This document shows, piece after piece, positions 1 to 47,700 of a stretch of DNA of 64,000 nt (within the stretch, counting starts at the first letter, position 1; every line of letters starts with the position of its first letter). The stretch is from Glandiceps talaboti. Its lineage: Eukaryota; Hemichordata; Enteropneusta; Spengelidae. Location of the stretch: contig NC_135556.1 in the NCBI RefSeq assembly GCF_964340395.1, forward strand, positions 5,821,501-5,885,500, given 5' to 3'. The translations under genes and the position numbers were made by a program. The notes below the pieces were generated by a model, which had not been told where the DNA came from, ran no database searches, and saw only the letters and a list, made by a program, of their open reading frames with translations.

Positions 1-400
1 CTTTTTATGTACAAATTGAAGCAGAAAATATTTTGACTGGAATTTTGCTGTAGTGTAAAATAGATTTATTGGAATCAATTTCAATGAACAGCCAATGATT
101 TATTGTATTGAAGTGAATATGATGTGCTAAAATAGAGACCCCTCTGTAAACAGTCTAAAAATGTTCTGGGTTTGATTTGTGAAAATTGAGACCCAATTTG
201 AAGTGTATACTATCTTGAGTTTTTATAGTATCTTGAGTTTTTATGAGTATGACAGAGTCAATTGTTCAAATCTTATTAAGATAACATGTTCATGGTAAAA
301 GAAAGTTAAAAATAACTAACGTTGGGGGAGTAACCCTTACAAGAAGGAATCCTCACATTACTGAAAGTGTTGGAAATCTCTGATTTTATGATGTTATTAG

Positions 401-36649
<36,249 letters not shown>

Positions 36650-36821
36650 AGTAAACAGATGTACAGACCATAGTATCAGCAGTGGACAAGTTTGTAAGGT
36701 CCTTACAAGGAAACCAACTACCAAAGAGTTACCATAGCGATAAACGTAATAGATTGAACATATTTATTGAACATGTACCTTTATAAATATAAAAAAGTAT
36801 TTATGAAGTATAACGGAACTG

Positions 36822-37328
36822 GAGAGTTGTTATGAATTCAGACCTTCTATGATTAGTAGTAAATCTAAAGTTATGAATGCAGACCTTCTATGATTAATAA
36901 CAAAAAAAACTGGAGCGTTATGAATACAGACTTTCAATCAATCAAGCAAAGAATTTCTATAGTGCTAAAATCCAATGCGACTTAATGTTGTATGGTGCTG
37001 AACAGGAATGAAAGTAGATTGATGTTAAAAGTTAGAAAACTTGCAGATAGATGTGTCTTGATGTTCTGCTATGATTAATAACTTAACTGGAGTTATGAAT
37101 ATAGACCTTTTATGATTAATAACAAAGCTGAAGTTACAAAAGCAGACCTATGATTAATAACAAATTGGGAGAGTTGTGAATGCAGACCTACTATGATTAA
37201 TAACAAATTCAAACTAATGAATACAGACCGACTACGATTAATAACAAATTCAAACTTATGAATACAGACCTACTACGATTAATAACAAATCTGAAGTTAC
37301 GAATACAGACTTTCTATGGTTAATACAG
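36822..37328 (+). repeat. ~47-bp minisatellite in FRY 3' UTR, interrupted
   Basis: Units built on GAATACAGACCTACTATGAT, followed by TAATAACAAAT, run at 36822-36932 and resume at 37068-37328, about nine copies in all. The gap is filled by the retroelement end at 36933-37067, which splits one unit. Confidence 0.85.
36933..37067 (-). mobile_element. 3' end of a CR1/L2-like non-LTR element
   Basis: Reverse-complemented it ends GCACTATAGAAATTCTTTGC followed by TTGATTGATTG. This is the same terminus as the better-preserved element ending near 56105. About 135 bp remain, strongly 5'-truncated, inserted within the FRY 3' UTR minisatellite. Confidence 0.7.
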
Positions 37329-39489
37329 TGAAATTCTTTGTTCTATTTAGACTGTATTTCTTTACTGTTTTTACTGCTGTCATATTTTTTCACAGTAACA
37401 TCTCATAATGTGAGTTGTTATGCACTGTAGAAATCTCCGTATAACACTAACTTGTTATTGTGAACATTCCGTTATAACAATTGTAAACGTTTATTGTATG
37501 AAGCCATAGTTTCTTCTTCAGTATATTTGTCACAATAGAGAACTTGATTTCAATTTGACCATCGTAAAATGAATGAAAAATGATTTGCATAATTTAAAAA
37601 TAAATAAACATAAATTATAATAATTATGATGATAGGAAGTAATCAGTAACAACAGTATAAGACCCCTCTAGTCAATCTGCTAGTGTGAAGGATCCAGGTC
37701 ACGTTATATGTCAGGTGGTATATTGTTGCCATAGTTACAGACTTACATGAAAACACGAGAAAAGTTTATAGCCAGCTGTAAAAATTTGACTATGCAATCT
37801 ATGGAGTATCACTATAACAGTGGAAGCTATGTGTAATGAAGTCTGGAACTTTGCATAAGACCTTTAGAATTGTAAATTTTGATAAGTTTTTGAACTTATT
37901 GCAACAATTCTAGATATGTTACTGTGAAGATATGATACTGTAAATCAAGTAGGTGGGAAATGATATTTGATACAGTGAAGTCAAATTCTAAATGTCATGA
38001 TTTTGTTAAGAAATAGGGTGAACTTGTTGAAGCAGGACTCATATTTAGATTTGGTGTGTAACGTATGAAAGACTGGTATCTGACATAAGTTTCCTTGCAT
38101 GGCTGACATTAAAGTCTTACATAGTCCACTCATAGACTCAACATTAATGAAATCTTCAGACTGTGTCCTAATACTAGTTTGATTAACCTGATAAGATAAT
38201 AGATTTAGCAAGCAAACAACTCTTAAATCTATTCTGTTCTTCAATATGATCCTATCTCCCCTTACTCGAGTGGATTCTTCCTAGACAAGGAATATTATGC
38301 CTGCTTACAGTAAGAATGTTTCATTTATTGGAGGGAAGGGATGGGTGATATGAGAACTTAACAGTGAAAACTTAATAATAGCAGGTGACTGTTGTTTATA
38401 CCTTGCATTGTGCATCTGTCTCTTGCAATGAGTGTTCCTGCCCTCAAGGTGCTATCATACAAGCACTTTTGTTTTTATGAGTGCACTGTCTTTACTTTAT
38501 TACTATACTAGTATCTATATTGATTTCTTATACAGATTGCACCAGGGAAAACACTGTTGAGGAAACTGATGTTCAGAATTTAAGAGGAGATTGTTTAAAC
38601 CATAATTTATAGGTATTTTCAGTGATGAAGTTTTCATGTGATGTTTGAATTGAGCCTTTGGCATGATCATTACTTGCATTTACTGTTTTTGGTACAACAC
38701 TTAGGCGCACAAAATGTATATCATAGTTTGAAACCTTTCTGATGTAGACTTTGAGGGATATCACTTCAAAAGTTTGATTTTCAACTATAACTCAAACCAC
38801 TTTTATGACTGTTATTCTGGTATATGCCGATGCTGGGCCACCTTTATTGCAGAGGTGCCTATGACACTGCCCTCTACAGACTGTGTAGAGAAAGGTTGAG
38901 GTTTAAAAGGTCAGAGATCATGATATGGAATGATTGAAAAGTGAGAAGTTGTTCTTGAGTTGTATCATGTTTGCAGAGATTCAGTTCTCTAACTATTTTT
39001 GATATAACTTTTATCATCTTTTTTTTCTGTGTGCTGTTTTAGTGTTGTTGATGTATATCTATATTTAGAGTAGTTTACAAGTGTAGTTTATGTTTGCGAT
39101 ACTTTTTGATAGTCATAATTTTCAGAAATGGCCTTGAATAAATTTCTTTCCTTTGGAAGGTCAGGACAGCTATCTCCACCATATGATATGACATCGATGG
39201 TGAATTTATAACAAAAATTGTTACCGTTGACAAATTACAACAAATTTAACATGGCATCGTTATCCGTCAATCTCAGACATGTGGAGCACCTGCTGTCAAG
39301 CATGATATCAGATGCACTAACTCAAAACATGTTTTCCAGAGAAAGAATTTGACATGTAGGTCTTTTCTGTGATTGTGACTGTCTAATTTTGTCTCCTTAC
39401 TGTCTCATACAAGGGCCCTGTGTTTTGCTAATGATGGCTAGCCTAGGACACATCTTTTTCCTGTCTGCTACCTGAAAGCAAATCCGTGA

Positions 39490-39594
39490 ACTATGACCTA
39501 CAGGTTGTGTGGTAGTTCTTTCCTCTTGTAGTGACAGCATGAACTATGAGCTACAGGTTGTCTGGTAGTTCTTTCCTCTTGTAGTAATAGCTTT
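39490..39594 (+). repeat. Tandem duplication (~52-bp unit)
   Basis: Two almost identical copies containing GAACTATGACCTACAGGTTG and GTAGTTCTTTCCTCTTGTAG. Confidence 0.8.
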
Positions 39595-40632
39595 GTTCCT
39601 TATGTATGTAAATTTATTAATGGCTCACTATATAGATTAAATTCTTTTTTTAAAAAGAAAAAAAAGAAGATAATTTTCTATTTGTTGTCTTTTTAGAGAG
39701 TGCAAATTTTCAAATGTTTATTTAGGTCAACTTTCTCTTTTAAAAAGGGTTTGCAATCAAGTTGTGGAAAGACTGAAACACTTTTTCTGGAGGTAAATAT
39801 TCAAGGAGATTTTAATAGCGTTAAAAAGTGTGATGTTTTCTGAAGTGTCAAGTTTCCTTAAAGTCTTCTTATAGATTCAATAAACCATGATATCACAGTG
39901 GTTAAAGGGAAAGTTGAACAAGCACATATGCAAATTGGTGGGGGGGGGGGGTCGGAGGTCACACAGCAATTTCAATATCAGGTTTTGACACTACACTGCT
40001 GACATACAATATTTGCCTGATTTACATCTGGTGGGGGATCTCTTTAAAGTGAAGTTGAAACGGAAAAATCAAAAGTTTGCAACGTACCAGTATACGAATT
40101 TTCAAAATAGGAAAATGTGTGATATATAACCTGAATAAGTTTGCGTTTCTCAAGTTAAGAACAAGAACTTTTCTAAATTCTATATCTGTCATGTCAGAGC
40201 AGATATGACCTTGCTGCACTAACATGACGATATAAGAAAGAATGGAAAAATGAAAAAAAAAAGAGAAAAGATGTCTGCCATTTAAGTTTTTACTGCCTTT
40301 GGTCATGGGTGACGAGAGTGGAGATGAATGCCTCAAAAGAACAAGACTTTAATAATATGTACAAAACTATCAACATCAACCTCAAACATGATGAGATTAG
40401 AATTGGATCAGCTTTATGACACATGCAGATGGTGTATATTTAAATAAGTATTGGCTTCTTACTGCATGAGGACATTTCAATAGTTTGATTCATACATTTC
40501 ACACTGTGCACCATGCATCATAGGTGCTGGTAACACAGCCATTATTTGAATCTAGCAAAAGCTATGTCATCACATTTTGTTTTCAAAAGTTTGTGTATAT
40601 GTTGTTTCTTGTTCTGTTGAAACACCGATATC

Positions 40633-40822
40633 AACTTCTGCCCTAGTCTAGCTGCAAGACCTTTGGGCTTTCTTACGATACGATACGATACGATACGATA
40701 CGATACGATACGATACGATACGATACAAGTGACCAAAGGTTGCTTTATCGAGGGTTGAACTTGAGTGTTTGAGTATCAGAAGAAAGCCCAAAGGTCTAGT
40801 CGCAAGACTACTTCTGCCCATG
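40633..40822. mobile_element. MITE family 3, copy 1, with a pentanucleotide core
   Basis: Inverted ends of about 40 bp share GCAAGACCTTTGGGCTTTCT on the left and the complement AGAAAGCCCAAAGGTCTAGT on the right. The centre contains (CGATA)n at 40675-40726. A second copy is at 42509-42664. Confidence 0.75.
40675..40726. repeat. (ACGAT)n microsatellite
   Basis: About ten perfect pentanucleotide copies directly abut the left arm of MITE family 3. The VSYRI-repeat open frames here are artefacts. Confidence 0.95.
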
Positions 40823-41471
40823 CCTTGGGGAAGTAAAAAAATAATGTGTGCATTAGCTATGCATGTTGTCCCATGATGTATCATATGTAGTTTTCCAGCA
40901 TTGTTTTGAAAACAGAAAATAAGAGAGGGCAAGCCTTTCGCATGTTTAATGGTTGTACAATGTTTGTGCCCATTCATGACCCCCCCCCCCCCCCCCAGTT
41001 GTATTAAAGAATGGAGCTGGGAAGCAATGGAATTACAATAAAATAACTGCTGTGAGGTCAAAGGTTAACTCATGTTTATGTGTTTATTAACTCATTTACT
41101 CAGGTCCTTTACTTTTTCTGATGTGTAAAGCAATGGAGATGATACTTCCAGCATTTACTGAAAAGGAATTATTTGAATTTTCTGCATGCAATCATGCCAA
41201 ACTTGGTAACCATGACGACTGCTAACACTTCTCTTAAGTGATTAGCAATGATTAACTATTTTTCTTTGTTGATTGGATGTCAGTAGATGGGTGTAAACAT
41301 ATATTTGGGGCACACTTAGGGAGTCCCTTTTTCAGTCAACTAGTATAAAGTTTAACTTTTTATGAGTTGCCAATTTTGAAAAATGGGTGAAAGTTGTTAC
41401 TTGTACAAATTCCATTGTTGTTGTAATGACAAATTTAAACACTTATTGGGAAATATATTTCAATTTATCCA

Positions 41472-41587
41472 TGTTTGGTGATTTGTTGTCCATATTTGGG
41501 CATGTGTTGTCCTTTTGGAGTCAGTTACTGTCCTTATTTGGTCATTTGTTGTCCTTATTTGGTCAGTAATTGCCCATATTTGGTCAA
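41472..41587 (+). repeat. ~21-bp minisatellite
   Basis: Five to six units of TTGTTGTCCTTATTTGGTCA, with variation. Confidence 0.8.
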
Positions 41588-42095
41588 GGCAAGAAAAGAT
41601 TATAGATTGATGTGACAGCTGTTCTACATACTGCTTGCCAACAAGCTAAATGCTATGGCCCTTTTATACCTCCACAAAACAAAATGGCTGCCCAGTGAGG
41701 TATTGTCATGGTTGTGACAACTTCCATCCATTCAAAATGGCTGACTTTGAAATCTAGTGTTGTGTATCAGTGTTGTACATTTGATTTATAAAAAGTGTAA
41801 GTTATTGTTCTTATTTCAGTTTACAGAGTGTTGTAAAATTCTATTGTAATGAATTATCCTAAAAACATATTTACCCAAGAAAAGGTTTGCTGATATTTGA
41901 CTATAAACGTTTTAGTACATGGCTTAGCAAGACAAACGCTGGTCACCTAGTTTGATTTGATTCAATAAAAAAAACATCATTTACTCCAGATGTTGTTCAG
42001 TTGTATAACAGAATAATAAAGAATATGACAAAATAATCATATATAGATGTGTATTGTGTATTTATATGTGTATGTTAGAGTTTGCATATTTAGGA

Positions 42096-42238
42096 GTGCA
42101 TACATACATACATACATACATACATACATACATACATACATACATACATACATACATACATACCATACATACATACATGCATGCATTCATGCATACATAC
42201 ATACATACATACATACATACATACATACATACATACAT
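42096..42238. repeat. (CATA)n microsatellite
   Basis: About 140 bp of CATA/TACA with CATG interruptions. The Tyr-Ile-His-Thr and Met-Tyr-Val-Cys open frames here are artefacts. Confidence 0.96.
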
Positions 42239-42508
42239 CACAGTGATAGAGGGACTGCACATGTACATAATGTGTGTACATGTGTGTGGGAGGAGAATGA
42301 GTTTGCATATACTAGTATGTGAATGTGTATGTATATCACTAAGTCCATCTGTGAGAGAGAATTCCAACTGCAAGCAGGTAGATGCTTAGCTAAGCAGTTT
42401 TTAGCACAACTGAACTGAGAGGTTCAGTACACTGCTATAGTCATGGTGTAATGTGTGTGTACGCGTGTCTGTGTATGTATGTAAACGACGTTTGCCTCGG
42501 TTTTTGGT

Positions 42509-42664
42509 GGAGACATTGCTTTTGAAGTCTTGCTGCTAGACCCCTTTGGATTTTCTGCTCACTGTCAAGGTGACCAAAGGTCACATTTGTGAGGGCAATT
42601 GTATACCACCTTTCAGAAACAGTGTTGAGAAGAAAGCCCACAGTCTAGCAGCTAGACTATTGCT
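42509..42664. mobile_element. MITE family 3, copy 2
   Basis: The left arm TTGCTTTTGAAGTCTTGCTG and the right arm AGTCTAGCAGCTAGACTATT pair as inverted repeats. The left interior CTTTGGATTTTCT corresponds to the right AGAAAGCCC. It lacks the pentanucleotide core of copy 1. Confidence 0.7.
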
Positions 42665-42724
42665 TTTGGTGTGTATATTGAAAACTGTTCAAATGAAAAT
42701 GATTGCAGTCAGAGATGTGTATTA

Positions 42725-44050
42725 GGGGAGAACCATTTGATTTCGGGGGGGGGGGGGTATGGAGGATTTTGAGAAGAAAAAAATTGTTTCAGGTGAACCA
42801 GAAAAAAAAAATTGATCCTGTAATGGCTTGAGAAAAAAAAATTGTCATAACAGACAGAAGTGAAAAAAAAAATTGTCACAATGCACCAGAAATGAGCAAA
42901 TTTGGAAACCTTATTCTCATGTATTCTTTGGTGGCGCAAATGTTTTTAATACAAGTATAAATTCCTGTTTTTTTCCAGCACTTATCATTAAAGCATGTAC
43001 TAAATAGCTCTACATGTACTTTAAACCCAAGTGCACACAAAGTTTTTCTTTCCTTTTCTGACCCAAGAAAACATATTTCAGGATTTTTGTTGCAATATCT
43101 CAATGACACACAGTCAATATATGAAGGGGACTATTTGGCTTTTGTAAATTAAGACAATTTAAAAAACAAGACAGGAGTCAATAAACTAGTGTTAAAATCA
43201 ATATATTTTTCTTTCAACATAAATCTCATAAAAATGTACAAATAAATCTTTCTCAAGTTGACAATGAAAATTGAGGAACAACAAATATAATGAAATACAA
43301 AAAATAATATCTTCCCTGAGAACTTCGAGGAATTGACTGATTCAAAGAAAAGCAGGTTTAGTACTGATCAGAGCTGATTTTGGAACTGTTCTATAATTTA
43401 AAGTTGTAATTTAACGTTTTCACACAAAAAATTATTTTCCCCTTGATTTGCATCTTAAAGCTAAGTATCCTAAAGCTATTAGTTAAACTGTATTTTTCTA
43501 CTTCTTATGTCTGTATTGTGCATTTATCTTGTTTTGTCTCTGTACGTTTTTTGAAAATTTAAAAGCAATAAAAAGTTGAAAAAAAAAATCTACTCTAATA
43601 AATGTGTCTCTATTTATGCAATGCCTTGGGATTGGAAGATGGACCTTTACGGCAAAGGTTTTCTGGCAGAAAAAACATATTCCATAACTCTTATTAATGA
43701 GATGTCTTCTCTTCCCTCCATCTTGTTTTCTAAACAGTGCAACAATATCGGGCGAGTGGTTGGTAGACAGACGTCTTTCGTACTAACTGCTAATTCTTCT
43801 ACTTGAACAGAACAAGTAATTTAGAGGTACAGTTGTGAACCATTGTGACGTGGTATAGGTATGAACAACGCATTACAAACTTAATGACTAATTAAAAAAA
43901 AATTGCACTGCTACTCCATTTGGGGAAAAAAATGATGCAGGACTGACAGTAGAAAAAAAAATTGCTGTCACTCTGACTGGAAAAAAAATTGGCTCCCATA
44001 CCTACTTCCTCCATACCCCCCCCCCCCCCAGAAATCAAATGGTTCTCCCC
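42725..44050. mobile_element. PIF/Harbinger-like non-autonomous transposon (1.33 kb)
   Basis: Both ends read GGGGAGAACCATTTGATTTC inwards, followed by a G tract and TATGGAGGA, giving ~45-bp inverted repeats. The element is flanked by the direct repeat TTA (42722-42724 and 44051-44053). A 3-bp TTA target duplication fits the PIF/Harbinger superfamily. The subterminal regions carry several GAAAAAAAAATTG strings on both sides, possible transposase-binding repeats. No transposase was recognised; the largest frame (76 codons) resembles nothing I know. Confidence 0.82.
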
Positions 44051-44530
44051 TTACTACATGTAGATGAGTATTAATATGTAATTTTTGAACCTTGTCATAC
44101 TGATTAGTTCCTCATTTGATAATTTCCATCAGTGTGGTATTATTACAGATATAAATAACTCTATAGTCCTTTGTACATGTACCTCAGTTTGCCTCGTTTA
44201 GCTGCTGGCTGTTTATGCTACGTCTTAGCTTTAACTATGGCTGACATTGGTTTTAATCTCAAATGAGTCTCATAATAGTGTAGCGCAACCCATCATCTAA
44301 CTCACTCCAGAGGGAAATCTTCAATATCCATTCTTGTATACTTGATATCCATGCAACTATACAGGTCTAGCTCCTCTCGTCAGTAAGTTTCTTAAAATCT
44401 GTTTTAATTTGGTCGTCAGAACTGAAGGAGAAATTGTATTTTAGACAAATGTATCTAGTATGCAGTTTGAAATGTTAGTTATCAACTTTGTCCCATGATA
44501 TACATTTCTTTTTAGTAACACAAATACATG

Positions 44531-44753
44531 ACTTTCCGTAGAAAGTGCCAGTCCGAAGGGAATTACAATATGAACTCTCAAAAGAGGGCGCCAGACTTGT
44601 GAAGCGGATAATAACGTCATACATTTAGCCGGTCACATGACGGGGATTGCCTCATCATTTGGACTACCGCTACCGATCGTAATGGTCGGTAAATAACGAG
44701 ACCGACGATTAGAAATGTAACTACTCACAGTGTGACGGTTATGAGAGAACGTT
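44531..44753 (+). promoter_or_regulatory. DELE1 promoter region and 5' UTR
   Basis: The base composition shifts to more GC and CpG than its surroundings just before the DELE1 start. Visible strings: GTCACATGAC at 44632-44641 (complement GTCATGTGAC, the M-box bound by MITF/TFE factors), AACGTCAT at 44613-44620 (one base from a CRE), and ATTGCCTCA at 44646-44654 (one base from the C/EBP-ATF element ATTGCATCA). There is no TATA box. The transcription start is not determined. Confidence 0.5.
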
Positions 44754-47700
44754 ATGTGGAGAATATTGCAAAACGTACAGAGAGGTAAGTGTTGTTGAAT
44801 TAATAGCCACGGTGATACATGATTTGTTCGCACTGGGATCCGAATACACGTTTTCAAACGTGCAAACAAATCATCACTGACAGTGTGTGTATTTAATATA
44901 GCATCCGTCAGTCTGTGATAATGGTCGTTATTTCGACCAAGTTACAAAATAAATACTACTATATTATCTGTAGAGTCTCAAAATCGAACAGTTCTCATAT
45001 GCCTTAATTTCATAAACTCATGGGGAACCAGATATTGGCTTTACACAGTCTGTCGATGTCGTGCATGCACAAAATGGCGAACAACTTGAGCGCAAGCAAG
45101 GATCGTCAACTAAACTTTTAAAGTACATATTAAAAAACAAACAGAACATTTTGATAATATAATTGGGTTGTCAAAATTACAATAACAACAAATAAGTGTC
45201 TAAACAAAATCTTATTTCAGTGATGCGGTATATTTTGCGAAAATGTCGATCAAATACCGGCCCCGGCCGATTCCAAGATCGTCAGTCGCAAACACCGTAC
45301 ATTCTTATTTACATATCACAAAGCAACACTGACATTGATTGGCTGAGATTGAAGGTGTTGTCCCTACGTCATAGGGAAACATCACATGAGCTAAGTAATT
45401 TGCATAAGATTCAATACACTGAAAGCTAACCTCGAAGCATAGACGTTTATGCCCAAAGTAAATCTGTAACAGAATTATTTTAAATTTTTCCTCAAACAGA
45501 GCAGTTTAAAATATATGTACAATCATTAAAGTTATTCATAAATGATACATTTATCAAAATGTAAACATGATCAAATGAATGAAAATGAGAATATCACAAA
45601 AAACTTAATAATAAAGTTTTGAAATTTTCTTTGTTGGTTAATAAGTCTATATTACTAAATATTATTAGTACATGACACCTGTTCATTAGAATATTATAAT
45701 GAGGTCGTAGTTCAATCGAGATGACAATGCCATGACTTGTTTTGTTATAATATAATCTTACAGGGTTTAGACAAGTCCATCATAGCCAGCCTCTTCGTAC
45801 CACCAATGTCTCACAACAGAGTAAGAAGAGAGAGGATGAAGCCGGTGAGGTGATTTCTAGTCGTCAACCGGAGTCTAAACATACACAGGTCCACATTGCA
45901 AGGTAGGTAAAGACATCATACGTGTATCAGTTTTTAGATGCATATAATATAGAGACTAGGATGAATGGAATGACTGGATTGTATAGAAAAGAGACATAAC
46001 TGTATTAAAGTTTTAAGAAAACAGAGAAAAGTTTCATCATGTTTATTTCATCATTGTGAACTGCAGACTCTTTTACAACTAGTAACACTGAAGTAAAGCA
46101 CTTTCTCTGTGTGCTACACTCCATTTTTAGCATTCATATCAAGTGCAAAGGTATACTGTTTCAATTGGTTTATTTACAAGCCTAGCATGTGACCTTTCTA
46201 ATGTGGTCAATGAAACAGTATACTTTTACACTTGATATGGATGTTATAAAAACGATTGTGAGACATACACAAAACACTTTACTTTGGTGTTATGGGTTGT
46301 ACAGCACTGTCCAAGACTGTAGATGTCATTTAGTTATTGTATAATACTTATTATGCATACACATTGGAGAAGGTTTCAATCTTTTTTTTTTTTTGCTTTC
46401 TTTGAATGAAATATTCAAGTTTCATCAACTATATGCCAGGTTTTTTGTGAGAATTTAATAGCCCAATCTCTTCAACATATCATGTGTACTAAAATCATGT
46501 ACAATATTCATGTACATGTATGAGTAGATCACTATTATAAGCAAATCCTAAAATTATGTAGGTCAAGTTCATTGACCTTGTGTGACCTAACTTCACCCAG
46601 TAACCAGTACTCAGCAGACAAGTTCGCTATCTTCTACATGTGTATGTCTCACTATATTGTAACATAACATGTACATGTACGTAGTGGGAATTCCCCAACT
46701 ATAATTGGAATATTCTGATGCAAGATTTCTAAGCAATGTACTATGGTGGCTTATGCTAATGTACATTGACTAGATAGCTTAGAATTCAATGACTTTTGAC
46801 ACATTAACACTGTAGATAAAGTTTGGCTTTAGATGTAGCACCTCCTTCCGTGTTGAATTTCCCCTTCTTGTAAAGGCTGCACTAGTAACTGGAGTATTAT
46901 TTTTGGATCAGTTGTCCAACAGTATATTCACTATAAACTGTTAAAATAATCAGACAATGTGCATGTTAATTAGGGCTCAATTGTATCCAGAAGTAGTACA
47001 CAGGTTGAACTCATCGGGGCCAGGGCACTGATTGTTGGGTGCAGACCTGCACTTTAATTTGATTGCATTTATTGTGCCATATTATGTGTACAGACTACAG
47101 TTAGACAAATACATTTACTCACTGGTAATTCAATACTGTGCAGACTAAGCCATTATATTTAACAAGACAGTTTTTTTTTAAAGAATGGACCAGTTGCAGC
47201 TAGTGCAAGTTTTAATTAGAATATTCTATGCACACAATTTCTAGTGACACCAAAATTTGGTGTTCCCCTATCTCTTACTATGTGGTGACTCACCAGAAAT
47301 GCCAGTTTTTCCTCATTTTGACTCACAACAACAAAATTTGGCAATCATTAGAGGGCAGACTGATTCTGATGCAATATGTCCAAGCAGTACTCTATAGTGG
47401 TTTTTGTATGTTGTGTTATTTAGAAGTGAAAGTAGTAAAGGAGAGGAGATACATGACTAGACTGTTGAGAATTCAAAGAATTTTGTCACATTTAATAATA
47501 GTGAAGATGAAGATTTTGAAATAAACCACACAATTTTGAAACCAAGAAGGCATTTCTTTCACAAATTTTTTTCAACAAATTTTTAGTAAAGCCAGTGTTT
47601 GAATATCACATTTCTGCATTAGTTCTGTCTCAACTATGGAGTCATGTGATATACCAGTAAAGATTGGTTAGGAATTATTCTTCTGTTGAGGACCATTATT

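Larger units (their letters stand above)
36650..39890 (+). other. FRY 3' UTR candidates and downstream sequence
   Basis: No coding sequence was found. Possible poly(A) signals (AATAAA) occur at 37599-37604 and 37603-37608, then 39137-39142 and 39879-39884. The first pair would give a UTR of about 1 kb containing the split minisatellite. Which signal is used cannot be told from sequence. Confidence 0.5.
39891..44530. other. Intergenic, repeat-rich, no gene seen
   Basis: Apart from the two MITE family 3 copies, the Harbinger-like element, a TCC-TTATTTGG-type minisatellite and a CATA microsatellite, this stretch is AT-rich unique sequence. I saw no conserved coding exon on either strand. Confidence 0.7.

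Noticed and set aside
40542-41061. Open frames with VSYRI repeats
   Set aside because: Translation of the ACGAT pentanucleotide inside a MITE.
42047-42389. Open frames of 70-110 codons on both strands
   Set aside because: Products of the CATA microsatellite.
43576-43806. 76-codon frame inside the Harbinger-like element as a transposase
   Set aside because: No DDE, Myb or zinc-finger pattern can be seen and the frame is short.
44741-44784. Upstream ATG at 44741 as the DELE1 start
   Set aside because: It enters exon 2 in the wrong frame and meets a stop at once. The ATG at 44754 gives the MWR start and the correct phase.
45196-45429. 77-codon frame in DELE1 intron 1, CpG-rich
   Set aside because: No homology and no fit to DELE1 splice phases. 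The CpG content may mark promoter-proximal DNA or an alternative promoter, but nothing decides it.
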